Numbered from the stretch's first letter, positions 14,148 to 23,509 are shown. The stretch is 40,350 nucleotides of DNA from an uncultured Candidatus Melainabacteria bacterium (GCA_932182025.1 CAKNXK010000007.1:1-40350), one strand, 5' to 3'. The notes: generated by a model not told the origin, from the sequence alone. Translations and numbers: made by a program.

Positions 14148-16796
14148 ATGGAAACTAAGATTAAGATTGAAGATTTGCCTACGGTTTATGATCCAAAGGC
14201 AACTGAAGATAAAATGTATAAATTCTGGGAAGACGGCAATTATTTTAGAGCGGATGCTAAATCAAACAAACCGCCTCATACAATTGTAATTCCGCCTCCA
14301 AACGTAACCGGCGTATTGCACATGGGACACGCTTTAGACGAAACTTTGCAAGACATCCTTACCCGCTATCACAGAATGAGCGGTTATGAAGCGCTTTGGA
14401 TTCCCGGAACTGACCATGCCGGTCTTGCTACACAAAACGTTGTTGAAAAACAATTAGCAAAAGAAGGTTTGACCCGTCATGATTTGGGTAGAGAAAAGTT
14501 TGTTGAAAAAACCTGGGAATGGACTAATGAACACAAAAGCCATATCCTGGACCAATGCAAACGTTTAGGTGCGTCTTTTGACCGTTCAAGAGAAAGATTT
14601 ACTTTCGACGAAGGATGCTCAGAAGCTGTTAAAGAAGTTTTCGTAAAACTTTATAATAAAGGACTTATCTATAAAGGTGCTTATATTGTAAACTGGTGTC
14701 CTCGTTGTCAATCAGCTATTTCTGACGTTGAAACAGAGTACGAAACAGAACAAGGACATTTATGGGAAATTTCTTATCCGCTTGTTGGTGAAGCCGGTGC
14801 AATTATTGTTGCAACTACTCGTCCTGAAACAATTTTCGGCGACGTTGCTATCGCTGTTCACCCTTCTGATAAGAAATACTCAGAACTAATCGGCAAAACA
14901 GTTATGATTCCACTTTCAGGACGTCAAATTCCTATTATTGCTGATGAATACGTTGATAAATCATTTGGTACAGGTGCTGTTAAAATCACTCCTGCACACG
15001 ACCCTAACGATTTTGAAGTTGGCAAACGCCACAACTTAAGCCCAATTTGGGTAATTGATGGCGAAGGTAAGATGAAATCTTGTGCAGAAGTTCCGCCTGA
15101 ATACCAAGGACTTGATAGATATGATGCTCGTAAGAAAATTGTTGATATGCTTAGCTACAATAATTTCTTACTAAGAGTAAAAGACCACGAACACAATGTT
15201 GGTAAATGTCAAAGATGTAACACTACAATTGAACCGCTTCTTTCTGAACAATGGTTCGTTAAAATGGAACCGCTTGCAAAAGAAGCTATTGCAGCTGTTA
15301 AAGACGGAAGAATTAAGTTCATTCCTGAACGTTGGGAAAAGAATTACCTAGGCTGGATGGAAAATATCCGTGACTGGTGTATTTCACGTCAAATCTGGTG
15401 GGGACACCAAATTCCTGCATATTATCATAAAACTACAGGTGAAATGGTTGTAGCAAAAGAAAATCCGGATCCTGAAAATTACGTACAAGATAGTGATTGT
15501 CTTGATACTTGGTTCTCATCAGGGTTATGGCCGTTCTCTACAATGGGATTCCCTAATTCTGAAACAGAAGATTTTAAGAAATTCTACCCTACAACAACTC
15601 TTGTAACAGGATTTGATATTATTTTCTTCTGGGTTGCTAGAATGATTACAATGGGCTTGGAATTCACAGGAAAAGCTCCGTTCTCAACAGTTTATATCCA
15701 CGGTTTGATTCGTGATGAAAAAGGTCAAAAGATGTCAAAATCTAAAGGTAACACCATTGACCCTGTTGAAATTATTGAAAAATACGGTTGTGATGCTTTA
15801 CGCTTCACTATGACTTCGCTTTGTACTTACGGTGGTCAGGATATCAAGATTTCTGATGAAAGATTTGAGTACGGAAGGAACTTTGCTAACAAATTGTGGA
15901 ACGCTTCAAGATTTGTACTTATGAACCTTGAAGGAGTTGATGATGAGCCAATTGATAAGAGCAAATTAACTCTTGTTGATAAATGGATTTTGAACCAATT
16001 GAATGAAACTGCTAAAACAGTTAATCAGAATATGAAAGAATTCAGAATCGGTGAAATCGCTCATACTCTATATGATTTCTTCCGCAGTGAATACTGTGAC
16101 TGGTATGTTGAGATTGCTAAAATTCAGTTACAAGATCCTGAACTTAAAGCAAATACTCAACGTGTATTGAGATATGTTCTTGATATGTCATTAAGAATGC
16201 TTCATCCGATTATGCCGCATATTACAGAAGAAGTATGGCAGCTAATGCAAGGTAAAAAAGAAACAAGTGCGTTGATTATTGCCAAATTCCCAGTTTACGA
16301 AGAAGAACTTCGTTACGAAAAAGAAGCTGAAGAGATGAGAGTTGTATTTGAAACAATTACTTCTTTAAGAAACGTTAGACAAAGCTTTAATATTTCAACT
16401 TCTGCTACCGTTGATGTTGAAATCAGAGCTGAAGGCAGAGAAAAAGAAATCTTCAAAGCAATTGAGTCCTATGTTCACAGATTGGCTAAAGTTAATAATA
16501 TAACTTATGCTGAGATGAATGCTCCAGTTCCTCCGAAGTCAGCTACAGCGGTTGTTTCTGCTTCTAAGTTGATTGTACCTCTTGCAGATTTGATTGATTT
16601 GGATGCTGAAATCAAGAGACAAGAAAAGAAATTGGAAAAATTGACTAATGAAAAGAACTCTTTGCAAGGCAGAATGAAAAACGAGAAGTTTGTAGCAAAC
16701 GCTCCAAAAGAACTTGTTGAACAGACAAATGCAAGGATTGAAGAGATTACGACACAAGAGAATGTTATTAAGGATTTGATTGAGTCGTTAAAATAA
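14148..16796 (+). CDS. valS: Valyl-tRNA synthetase
   Basis: Class I aminoacyl-tRNA synthetase that charges tRNA-Val and edits mischarged threonine. 882 aa, typical length. Seen: PPNVTGVLHMGHA with the HIGH-type motif at 58-61, the WCPRCQSAISD zinc-type segment, the editing domain with TTRPETIFGD and an AHDPNDF motif, KMSKS at 528-532, anticodon-binding domain, and a C-terminal coiled-coil arm (last ~65 residues, LDAEIKRQEKKLEKL) typical of ValS. Strong AGGAGAGG ribosome site upstream. The gene ends at a bidirectional terminator shared with the convergent XRE gene. Confidence 0.98.
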   Translation: METKIKIEDLPTVYDPKATEDKMYKFWEDGNYFRADAKSNKPPHTIVIPPPNVTGVLHMGHALDETLQDILTRYHRMSGYEALWIPGTDHAGLATQNVVEKQLAKEGLTRHDLGREKFVEKTWEWTNEHKSHILDQCKRLGASFDRSRERFTFDEGCSEAVKEVFVKLYNKGLIYKGAYIVNWCPRCQSAISDVETEYETEQGHLWEISYPLVGEAGAIIVATTRPETIFGDVAIAVHPSDKKYSELIGKTVMIPLSGRQIPIIADEYVDKSFGTGAVKITPAHDPNDFEVGKRHNLSPIWVIDGEGKMKSCAEVPPEYQGLDRYDARKKIVDMLSYNNFLLRVKDHEHNVGKCQRCNTTIEPLLSEQWFVKMEPLAKEAIAAVKDGRIKFIPERWEKNYLGWMENIRDWCISRQIWWGHQIPAYYHKTTGEMVVAKENPDPENYVQDSDCLDTWFSSGLWPFSTMGFPNSETEDFKKFYPTTTLVTGFDIIFFWVARMITMGLEFTGKAPFSTVYIHGLIRDEKGQKMSKSKGNTIDPVEIIEKYGCDALRFTMTSLCTYGGQDIKISDERFEYGRNFANKLWNASRFVLMNLEGVDDEPIDKSKLTLVDKWILNQLNETAKTVNQNMKEFRIGEIAHTLYDFFRSEYCDWYVEIAKIQLQDPELKANTQRVLRYVLDMSLRMLHPIMPHITEEVWQLMQGKKETSALIIAKFPVYEEELRYEKEAEEMRVVFETITSLRNVRQSFNISTSATVDVEIRAEGREKEIFKAIESYVHRLAKVNNITYAEMNAPVPPKSATAVVSASKLIVPLADLIDLDAEIKRQEKKLEKLTNEKNSLQGRMKNEKFVANAPKELVEQTNARIEEITTQENVIKDLIESLK

Positions 16797-16798
16797 AT

Positions 16799-16831
16799 AA
16801 AAAGGGCGAGGTAAATACCTCGCCCTTTTTA
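16799..16831. terminator. Bidirectional terminator between valS and the XRE gene
   Basis: An almost perfect palindrome: AAAGGGCGAGGTA, a 2-nt loop, then its complement, flanked by A-rich and T-rich arms so it works on both strands. The stop codon of the minus-strand XRE gene (16829-16831) lies in the T-run, so coding sequence and terminator touch. Confidence 0.9.
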
Positions 16832-17056
16832 TTCAACATCTGTTCTTGGCATTAGCAATTTATATGCCTCAATTTCAAATACCTCTGCTATTTTTATTAA
16901 TCTTCTTACACTAGGAATTTTCTTTCCTCTCTCAATTTCTGATAAATAATCTTTTGATATACCTGAAATTTCACTTAATCTTTCTTGAGTGAAATTTTTT
17001 TCTTTTCTATAGTATTTTATATTATTTCTAATTATCTCAAGTTCATTTCCAGACAT
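16829..17056 (-). CDS. Small XRE-family transcriptional regulator
   Basis: 75 aa, a single Cro/C1-type helix-turn-helix domain: RKEKNFTQERLSEISGISKDYLSEIERGKKIPSVRRLIKIAEVF contains the Q-x-x-L-A/S turn and the ERG-x-x-x-P recognition region. There is no effector domain. Such proteins regulate local genes or prophage/defence genes, but no such neighbours are present. A TAGAAT box ends 6 nt before the ATG and no Shine-Dalgarno is seen, so the mRNA is probably leaderless. Confidence 0.88.
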   Translation of the reverse strand: MSGNELEIIRNNIKYYRKEKNFTQERLSEISGISKDYLSEIERGKKIPSVRRLIKIAEVFEIEAYKLLMPRTDVE

Positions 17057-17062
17057 AAGATA

Positions 17063-17068
17063 ATTCTA
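17063..17068 (-). promoter_or_regulatory. -10 box of the XRE gene (leaderless)
   Basis: On the minus strand TAGAAT (17068-17063) lies 6 nt before the ATG. A second TAGAAT lies a few bases further upstream. No extended TGN. Confidence 0.45.
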
Positions 17069-17125
17069 AATTCTATACATTTACATTGTAACAGGCATAT
17101 AGCACGATTAGGGAATTTTTATCAG

Positions 17126-17155
17126 TTGACTTATTTACCCCAAATGTCTTATTAT
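17126..17155 (+). promoter_or_regulatory. Sigma-70-type promoter of the metallophosphoesterase operon
   Basis: TTGACT (17126-17131), 18-nt spacer, TATTAT (17150-17155), ending 8 nt before the ATG at 17164. Both hexamers are near consensus, and no Shine-Dalgarno fits between promoter and start, so a leaderless transcript is likely. Confidence 0.6.
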
Positions 17156-17163
17156 TAAAATAA

Positions 17164-18150
17164 ATGAGCAAACCATACAAAAAAGAGAAGAGAGAAACGT
17201 TTTTTCAGAAACTTACGAATTTTGTGCTGACAATTATTGTTGCATGTGCAATTGGTTCGCAGGTTTGTACTGCTGCGAATAATAATTTAAGATTTGCTCA
17301 GGTTAGTGATGCTCATTTTACGACTAACGAAGAAAATACTTCATACAAAATGCTCCAAAAATCACCCGAATTATTGGATGATGTGATTTTACAAATAAAT
17401 ACTTCAATGCCGTATGATTTTGTTATGTTTACAGGTGATTTGGTTAACAAGCCAAAAGAAAGCCAGTTGAAAGAGTTTATTTCTCATGTTTCTCTTCTTA
17501 ATTCTCCGTGGTACGCCATAGACGGAAACCACGATATCGCAATTGACGGCCCTTTGACAAAGAAAAAGTTTGTTGAAATATTGCGCGAAAACAACAAAAA
17601 CATGAAATCAGATAATATTTATTATGCATTTACTCCTAAAAAAGGCTACCGTGTAATTTGTCTTGACTCAATTATTGATTATAAACTGACTTGTAACGGC
17701 GAAATAAACGAAGAGCAGATGAAATGGCTTGAAAAAGAGCTTGATGAGCACCAAAAAGATGTAGTCATTCTTTGTACACACGTACCTATTCATGAACCGT
17801 TCTCAAGTCCAAATCACAAAATGAATAACGAGTATGAAATCAAATCACTTTTAAAAAGATATAATAATCCAATTGTAATTCTTCAAGGTCATTATCACTG
17901 CACAAGAACAAGACAGGATGGGAATATAGTTTATATTTCAACTCCTTCGCTAGTTACCTACCCGAACGCTTTTAGAGTAGTAAACATTAATTCGAATAAA
18001 GATAAGGTTCTTGTAGATGTATTTTTAAAAGAAACTAATCTGAAAGATATACAAAAGCGTTCAAAACTCCGTTTACTTGGAACAGATTCTCTATATGGAA
18101 GCGAGCAAGATAGAAATACTACTTTTGAAATTAAAAAAAATAAGGAATAA
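17164..18150 (+). CDS. Exported calcineurin-like metallophosphoesterase
   Basis: 328 aa. Basic N-terminus and a hydrophobic stretch (about 20-37, ending near CTAA) look like a signal peptide, so the enzyme is probably periplasmic or surface-located. All metal-binding motifs of the family are present: D-A-H (49-51), GDLV (91-94), GNHD (121-124), H206 in CTHVP and GHYH (242-245). The order fits the cyclic-nucleotide phosphodiesterase (CpdA/Icc) branch, but substrate is not proven. First gene of an operon with an MBL-fold hydrolase 3 nt downstream. Confidence 0.87.
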   Translation: MSKPYKKEKRETFFQKLTNFVLTIIVACAIGSQVCTAANNNLRFAQVSDAHFTTNEENTSYKMLQKSPELLDDVILQINTSMPYDFVMFTGDLVNKPKESQLKEFISHVSLLNSPWYAIDGNHDIAIDGPLTKKKFVEILRENNKNMKSDNIYYAFTPKKGYRVICLDSIIDYKLTCNGEINEEQMKWLEKELDEHQKDVVILCTHVPIHEPFSSPNHKMNNEYEIKSLLKRYNNPIVILQGHYHCTRTRQDGNIVYISTPSLVTYPNAFRVVNINSNKDKVLVDVFLKETNLKDIQKRSKLRLLGTDSLYGSEQDRNTTFEIKKNKE

Positions 18151-18153
18151 GAG

Positions 18154-19095
18154 ATGGAAGAGCTTAAAGATGAATTTAAAATAAAATTTAGAGGTGTTAG
18201 AGGAAGTTATCCTGTTGCAGACGGTGATTTTCTAAAATACGGCGGAAACACAGCTTGTGTAGAAGTTCGTGTTGGTGGACATTTAATCATACTTGATGCA
18301 GGTACAGGTTTGATAAGCCTCGGTAACGAGCTTATGCAAAAATACATTGAATCAGGTACAACAATTACCGACAGAACCCCTGTTCGCTGTTCAATTCTCT
18401 TAAGCCACATCCACCTTGACCATATCCAGGGTTTTCCATTCTTTAGACCTTCTCATTTGGCTTCTACAAGAATGGCTTTATTAGGCGGGGTAAATTATAA
18501 CGAAACTCTTGAATCAGAGCTTGCAAAACTGTTGTTTACAAAATCATTCCCGCTTGATTTGGGCGACATTGCAGCTGATTTAAAAATTATGGATTTAAAC
18601 GAAACAAATTATATCATCTTCAAAAAAGGCGAAGATATGCCGCGTGTTGTACGTGTAAATGACCTTAAAGATGATGATTATAATGAAGAAGATGTTGTAA
18701 TTACCTGCTACAAATCATATGCACACCCTCAAAATGGCGTATTTGTATACAAAATTATGTACAAAGGTAAATCTTTGGTTTATGCAACTGACAAAGAAAG
18801 CTATCCGGGCGGAGACAAAAAGCTTGTTAAATTCGCTAAAGGCTGTGATTTAATAATTCACGATGCACAATATTCAACAGAAGACTATTTGAGTATTTAT
18901 GTACCTAAACAAGGTTTCGGACATTCAACCTTCGAAATGGCAGTTGACTGCAAAAATCAAGTTGGCGCGAAACAAATTGTATTCTTCCATTACGATCCAG
19001 GCTATAATGATGATAAATTAGACCTTTTAGCAGAAGAATACGCAGAAGAAAATGCAATTATGGCACGCGAAGGATTAGAAATATCTTTATTATGA
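18154..19095 (+). CDS. MBL-fold metallo-hydrolase
   Basis: 313 aa metallo-beta-lactamase fold protein. Zinc motif SHIHLDHIQG at 84-93 (HxHxDH), an earlier LDAGTG strand, later YAHPQNGVF, YATDKE and a final HFxH-type region (HSTFEMA, FFHYDPG). The N-terminal GVRGSYP and YGGNTACVEV are typical of a branch often annotated as cyclic-nucleotide phosphodiesterase or phosphoribosyl cyclic phosphodiesterase-like; substrate unknown. No signal peptide, so cytoplasmic. It overlaps the next gene by ATGA. Confidence 0.85.
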   Translation: MEELKDEFKIKFRGVRGSYPVADGDFLKYGGNTACVEVRVGGHLIILDAGTGLISLGNELMQKYIESGTTITDRTPVRCSILLSHIHLDHIQGFPFFRPSHLASTRMALLGGVNYNETLESELAKLLFTKSFPLDLGDIAADLKIMDLNETNYIIFKKGEDMPRVVRVNDLKDDDYNEEDVVITCYKSYAHPQNGVFVYKIMYKGKSLVYATDKESYPGGDKKLVKFAKGCDLIIHDAQYSTEDYLSIYVPKQGFGHSTFEMAVDCKNQVGAKQIVFFHYDPGYNDDKLDLLAEEYAEENAIMAREGLEISLL

Positions 19096-19649
19096 TAAAA
19101 AAAACGGTTGTATTATTTTTATTAGTTATCATGGTTTTCTGCTCAGCCTACAGAAAACCGTATAAATACACAATCAATGCAGAAAAAGATGCGTTTTACC
19201 ACAACAATGTCGGGTTGAATTATCTAAAAGACCGAGTGTACTATGCTGCAATTCAAGAGTTTAAAATTGCGATATCTTTAAGTCCTTCAACGCAAGCGAC
19301 TGCTGTGTTTCAAAACAATTTGGGAGAAACATATATCTTTATAGGATACCCTGAACAGGCTCAAGAATGTTTTGAAGATGCAATAAAACTCTACGGTCTT
19401 AATCTAAAATACTATATGAACCTTGTTAAATGCTACAAAGAACGCGGTTTGGTTGACTCAAAGATTAAAGAATTTAAGTCCTCAAATAATATTTATGACA
19501 GAATAAAACTCGGATTATTATATATTGAAGCAGAGCAATACCGACTCGGGGTAAACACCTTAGATGAGCTTACAATGGAAGAACCTGACTTAATGATTAC
19601 ACCTGCATTAAGACAATACATTGCACAAATAGTTAAAGAAAAACTCTAA
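19092..19649 (+). CDS. TPR-repeat protein with N-terminal signal or anchor
   Basis: 185 aa. The first ~18 residues (KKTVVLFLLVIMVFC) form a hydrophobic export signal ending in Cys; the -3 to -1 positions are not a classical lipobox. Then tetratricopeptide-like helices: NNVGLNYLKDRVYYAAIQEFKIAISLSPS and FQNNLGETYIFIGYPEQAQECFEDAIKLYG show the A-x-x-x-F and G-x-x-A spacing of TPRs. Probably an envelope scaffold or adaptor. Translation is coupled to the MBL gene (ATGA overlap), so the three genes form one operon. Confidence 0.75.
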   Translation: MIKKTVVLFLLVIMVFCSAYRKPYKYTINAEKDAFYHNNVGLNYLKDRVYYAAIQEFKIAISLSPSTQATAVFQNNLGETYIFIGYPEQAQECFEDAIKLYGLNLKYYMNLVKCYKERGLVDSKIKEFKSSNNIYDRIKLGLLYIEAEQYRLGVNTLDELTMEEPDLMITPALRQYIAQIVKEKL

Positions 19650-19664
19650 GAAAAATATATTATG

Positions 19665-19673
19665 TGCTAAAAT
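19665..19673 (+). promoter_or_regulatory. Extended -10 promoter of the Memo-AMMECR1 gene
   Basis: TGC-TAAAAT (hexamer 19668-19673), followed by a short leader with AGAGG at 19681-19685, 7 nt before the ATG. Confidence 0.5.
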
Positions 19674-19692
19674 TATTCTAAGAGGTCAAAAA

Positions 19693-21048
19693 ATGAACAA
19701 AAAACCGGTGTTTGCAGGGAGTTTTTATCCCGAAAAAGCAGAAGAACTCACAAATTTGCTTGATTCATATAAACAAGAATTACATTTTCCTGCCAAAAGC
19801 AAAGCAATAATTGTACCGCATGCAGGGGTTTATTACTCTGGACATGCTGCAATGGCAGGCTTTCAACACTTAGAATTCAATGACAATATATTCATCATTG
19901 CGCCATCTCATCACGAAAATTTTAACAATATAGCCTTACCGGAATATACTTATTTTGATACACCATTAGGCAGCATTGAAGTAAATAATCGACTTATTAA
20001 GGATATTGCAGAAAAGTTCCCTTGCCTAATTTCTAATGAAGTATTTGATAACGAACACTCCATAGAGGTTCAGCTTCCATTTTTGCAAACTCTTTTTAAT
20101 CCGCGTATTCAAAATGCTCTTGATTTTGTAAAAAAAATAGGGAAAAAAATAAAAATTATTCCTGTTTTAGTAGGAAATTGCAATTACAAACTCATATCTG
20201 ATTTAATTTCAGCTTACTGGGAAAACTCATCATTCGTTATATCATCAGATTTAAGCCATTTTTATCCAAAACAAGAGTGCAGACAAATCGATACATACAC
20301 AGCAACTATTATTGAAACAGGAAAACTCGACTTTTTCCAAGAACCCCAGGCTTGCGGACTAACAGGAATAAAAGGGCTTGTGGATTTTGCCAATAATAAT
20401 GATTGCTCACTTATAAGAATTATGATGTATAATTCCGGTGATATAAGCGGTGACTCTGATAGAGTTGTCGGCTACGGTTCATGGTTTTTATCAACAGAAA
20501 ACAGAGATGAAATTATCGAAAAACATTACTCTGAATACATTCTTGATATAGCTAAAAATGCAATAATATCAGAAGAGTTTATACCGCACGAAATTCCTCC
20601 GGTTTTGACCCAATACGGAGCGTCATTTGTAACCCTAAAATTAAACGGTGAACTGAGAGGCTGTATCGGTTCAGTTTATCCAACCAAGCCACTTATATTG
20701 GATATTGTCGATAATGCACGTAATGCAGCATTCCAAGACCCTAGATTTGAACCTTTAACAGAAGAAGAAATTGAACACTTGGAAATATCCATATCAATAC
20801 TTTCATCAATAGAACGAATTAACTTCAAAGACGAACGTGATTTGCTTTCAAAAATATATCCGCATGGTATCATCATAGCGGAACGCGATAAGCGTGCTGT
20901 TTACCTGCCTATTGTATGGGAACAGCTACCTGAAAAAGAAGCATTTCTAAACTCTTTAAAAGAAAAAGCAGGACTAAGCCCAAATTATTTTTCAAGAACA
21001 ATGGAGGCTTACAAGTTCGATGCAACCTACATTACACGTCCGCTCTGA
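19693..21048 (+). CDS. Memo-AMMECR1 fusion (AmmeMemoRadiSam system proteins B + A)
   Basis: 451 aa fusing two conserved domains. The Memo-like half (about 1-268) has PHAG (42-45), PSHH (71-74), EHSIEVQLPF (121-130) and SSDLSHF (184-190), the metal-site residues of that dioxygenase-like family. The AMMECR1 half (about 275-451) has the signature LRGCIGS (321-327), NAAFQDPRF and a GIIIAE segment. In many bacteria these occur with a radical SAM protein, which is not in this window. The biochemical role of the system is unknown. Its 3' end overlaps recF by 22 nt, convergently. Confidence 0.93.
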   Translation: MNKKPVFAGSFYPEKAEELTNLLDSYKQELHFPAKSKAIIVPHAGVYYSGHAAMAGFQHLEFNDNIFIIAPSHHENFNNIALPEYTYFDTPLGSIEVNNRLIKDIAEKFPCLISNEVFDNEHSIEVQLPFLQTLFNPRIQNALDFVKKIGKKIKIIPVLVGNCNYKLISDLISAYWENSSFVISSDLSHFYPKQECRQIDTYTATIIETGKLDFFQEPQACGLTGIKGLVDFANNNDCSLIRIMMYNSGDISGDSDRVVGYGSWFLSTENRDEIIEKHYSEYILDIAKNAIISEEFIPHEIPPVLTQYGASFVTLKLNGELRGCIGSVYPTKPLILDIVDNARNAAFQDPRFEPLTEEEIEHLEISISILSSIERINFKDERDLLSKIYPHGIIIAERDKRAVYLPIVWEQLPEKEAFLNSLKEKAGLSPNYFSRTMEAYKFDATYITRPL

Positions 21049-22106
21049 ATAGAGTAGATTTGAACATCTTTCAAGAATTCGTCTTCAAACAAAAGAGTAT
21101 CGACAGAAGTAATTATTGTTTGAACACCGTCTTCAATTGATTTAAGAAGATAATTTTGACGTGTCTCATCAAGTTCGGCTAAGACATCGTCCAAAAGAAG
21201 AATTGGCGAATATCCCGTTTTTTCTTTGATAATTTCTAACTCGCCAAGTTTTAAAGACAAAACAAGAGTTCTCTGCTGTCCCTGTGAAGCAAATTTAACA
21301 GCATCAATGCCATTAATCTTAAGCTCTATATCATCTCTATGCGGTCCAACACAAGATTGTCGTCGTGCCATCTCTTCCGCGCGGCGAATTTGTAATTCAT
21401 TCTTTAAATAAGATGAAATGTCTTCTATTTCACTAACGGGGCAAGTATAAGAAAGATTAAATATCTCTGTATCACTTATCAGTTTATGTTTTTCAGAAGC
21501 AATCTTTTCAATTTCTCTCAAAAACTTTTTACGTAAAAAGATAATATTTGCACCTGTAATTACAAGCTGGTCATTATAAATATCCAATAAAGTCTCATCA
21601 ACAATATCATTTTTTAAAAGATTATTCTTTTGAACTCTTATTTTTTCATATTTAGAAAGTCTCTCGTCATAAGCAGGATAAATTTGTGAAATTGCTCTGT
21701 CCAGCCAATCTCGTCTATCCTGTGGTGCACCCCTTAATAAAAGCAAATCCTTAGTAGAAAAAAGTACTGTTTTTACGGCAGATTTAAAATTCTTAGGCGT
21801 TGTTTTTACTTTATTAACTCTAAGTTCACGTTTCTTTTCAATATTATAAGAAATATCTAATTCAATATCCGTATTGTTCTTTTCAATCTGTGCATTAATT
21901 TCAAAACCGCCAGACGAAAATCTTATCATGTCACTAATCGTAGCTGTGCGCGGGCTTTTCAAATCAGAAAGCATATAAATACTTTCTAAAATATTTGTTT
22001 TACCCTGTGCATTTTTACCAATAATAAGAGTTTTTTGCTTTGAAAATTCAAGCAAAATATCTTCGCAATTACGATAATTTTTAAGACTCAAAGATTTAAG
22101 CTTCAT
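21027..22106 (-). CDS. recF: DNA replication and repair protein RecF
   Basis: SMC-like ABC ATPase that helps load RecA at gaps. 359 aa, full length. Walker A GKNAQGKT (30-37), the ABC signature SQGQQR (274-279), Walker B PILLLDD followed by VLAELD (301-312), and GPHRDD (254-259). Here recF is not beside dnaA/dnaN but downstream of a flagellin. It has its own -10 box 6 nt before the ATG and no Shine-Dalgarno, so its mRNA is probably leaderless. Confidence 0.96.
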   Translation of the reverse strand: MKLKSLSLKNYRNCEDILLEFSKQKTLIIGKNAQGKTNILESIYMLSDLKSPRTATISDMIRFSSGGFEINAQIEKNNTDIELDISYNIEKKRELRVNKVKTTPKNFKSAVKTVLFSTKDLLLLRGAPQDRRDWLDRAISQIYPAYDERLSKYEKIRVQKNNLLKNDIVDETLLDIYNDQLVITGANIIFLRKKFLREIEKIASEKHKLISDTEIFNLSYTCPVSEIEDISSYLKNELQIRRAEEMARRQSCVGPHRDDIELKINGIDAVKFASQGQQRTLVLSLKLGELEIIKEKTGYSPILLLDDVLAELDETRQNYLLKSIEDGVQTIITSVDTLLFEDEFLKDVQIYSIQSGRVM

Positions 22107-22112
22107 ACAGAA

Positions 22113-22121
22113 AGTATAACA
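22113..22121 (-). promoter_or_regulatory. Extended -10 promoter of recF (leaderless)
   Basis: On the minus strand TGT-TATACT (hexamer 22118-22113) ends 6 nt before the ATG. The -35 position falls inside the strong hairpin that ends the flagellin transcript, so promoter strength must come from the extended -10. Confidence 0.65.
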
Positions 22122-22124
22122 TAA

Positions 22125-22156
22125 ATTGAAGCCCCCGCGAATGCGGGGGCTTCAAT
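22125..22156 (-). terminator. Hairpin terminator after the long flagellin gene
   Basis: A perfect 14-bp stem, ATTGAAGCCCCCGC with its complement, and a GAAT loop. It begins 19 nt after the flagellin stop. The following U tract is short (TTT), but the stem is very strong. It separates the flagellin from recF. Confidence 0.8.
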
Positions 22157-22175
22157 TACATTAACATAGTTAAGT

Positions 22176-23282
22176 CTATAATAGGTTCAACGCAATAGTT
22201 GGAGTTTGGTTTGCAGTTGAAAGTAATGTTGCAGATGATTGCTGCAAAATTTGGTATTTAATATAATTTGATGATTCTGTTGCTACATCTGCATCTTTGA
22301 TTGATGAGTTAGCTGATACAATATTCTCCTTTTGTACACTTATCGCATCAACAGCTGATTCTACACGGTTCATGTAAGCACCGATTAAAGCTGTTCTTTC
22401 AGTAACATTTGAAATCGCATCATCGATAAATGATAAGAATTCACGTGCAGTTGCATCATCTGTATAAACTGCATCACAGATAGCTGTAATACAGCTCATA
22501 TTTTTTCCGATAGTTCTTGTATCGTCTTGGAAATCATAGTCTTTATCCAAGATTTTTTCGTATGCATTACCGGAATAATCATATTTTTTACCATCAGGGG
22601 ATGTTAAATTTGCACCCTGAACCCTTGCTGTTAAAGCAGTAGTATCTTGTCCGTCGTTTCTAATATACCACTCTTGGTTTTTATGATTATTTTGATTATC
22701 AGGATCATACTTAGTATTGTGTCTGTTACCTGACATAAATAATGCTGTAATAGTTGCAGCTTCGAAAATTGTATATTTTAAGTTAATTATATTATTTTTT
22801 CCTGAGTTATTACTTACTTGTAAATTCACACCTGCTTTAGACGTAGCAGCAACACTTGTTCCATCCAACAACTGAATACCGTTGTAATCAATAACTGTAC
22901 ATAAACGGTTAATTTCAAGCATTCTTTGTTCAACTTCAGTTCTGATTGCTCTCATAGAAGAAGTACCGTAAGTTCCGTTTGCAGCTTGTTCGGTCAAATC
23001 TCTAATACGTTGAAGATAATCACCAACGATATTAAGAACACCCTCTGCTGTATCTAATAATGACAAGCCCATTGTTGCGTTTGATTCTGCTACATCATAA
23101 CCGGAAATCTGTGCTTCCATTAAGCATGATACAGCTGAACCTGCAGCATCATCCTTACCTGAGTTAATTCTGTAACCTGTAGTTAATCTTTCCATTGCTG
23201 TGTTCATGCCAGTGGTGGCTTGAGACAAGTTTCTTTGCGCAACCAATGACGCAAGGTTTGTGTTAATTGTAATTGAAGCCAT
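22176..23282 (-). CDS. fliC: Flagellin, long form
   Basis: 368 aa filament subunit. N-terminus ITINTNLASLVAQRNLSQ, then TGYRINSGKDDAAG, the D0/D1 signature; C-terminus DADVATESSNYIKYQILQQ and a PTIALNLL end. A central insert of roughly 100 residues, polar and rich in Asn, Asp and Tyr, makes it longer than the flagellin at 10200. The start at 23282 has AAAGGAG at good spacing; an upstream ATG adding 14 basic residues is rejected since it would put KNHGRNKLKRR before the conserved N-terminus. Terminator lies 19 nt downstream. Confidence 0.95.
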   Translation of the reverse strand: MASITINTNLASLVAQRNLSQATTGMNTAMERLTTGYRINSGKDDAAGSAVSCLMEAQISGYDVAESNATMGLSLLDTAEGVLNIVGDYLQRIRDLTEQAANGTYGTSSMRAIRTEVEQRMLEINRLCTVIDYNGIQLLDGTSVAATSKAGVNLQVSNNSGKNNIINLKYTIFEAATITALFMSGNRHNTKYDPDNQNNHKNQEWYIRNDGQDTTALTARVQGANLTSPDGKKYDYSGNAYEKILDKDYDFQDDTRTIGKNMSCITAICDAVYTDDATAREFLSFIDDAISNVTERTALIGAYMNRVESAVDAISVQKENIVSANSSIKDADVATESSNYIKYQILQQSSATLLSTANQTPTIALNLL

Positions 23283-23509
23283 TTTCAATCTCCTTTTTAG
23301 CTTATTTCTTCCATGATTTTTCAATTACGAAGTTGACCTTTGGTAAGCAGCCAAAAGCACATCATAATTGGAGTAGGGGTATGTATATTTGTTCCTCTAC
23401 ATTAACATACTAAGTTATTTTTTATTGTTTTTAAATTCTAAATAAGTTAGAACTTTCTCTACCTTAAGTTGGATATTTCGCGCCCATCCAACTTGTAATC
23501 CGTTCCAAA

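Noticed and set aside
23420..23460. Sigma-28 promoter for the long flagellin (GAAAGTTC-N11-GAATTTAA on the minus strand)
   Set aside because: The essential GCCG of the -10 is absent and the -35 has two mismatches; too weak beside the clear matches at the EF-hand genes.
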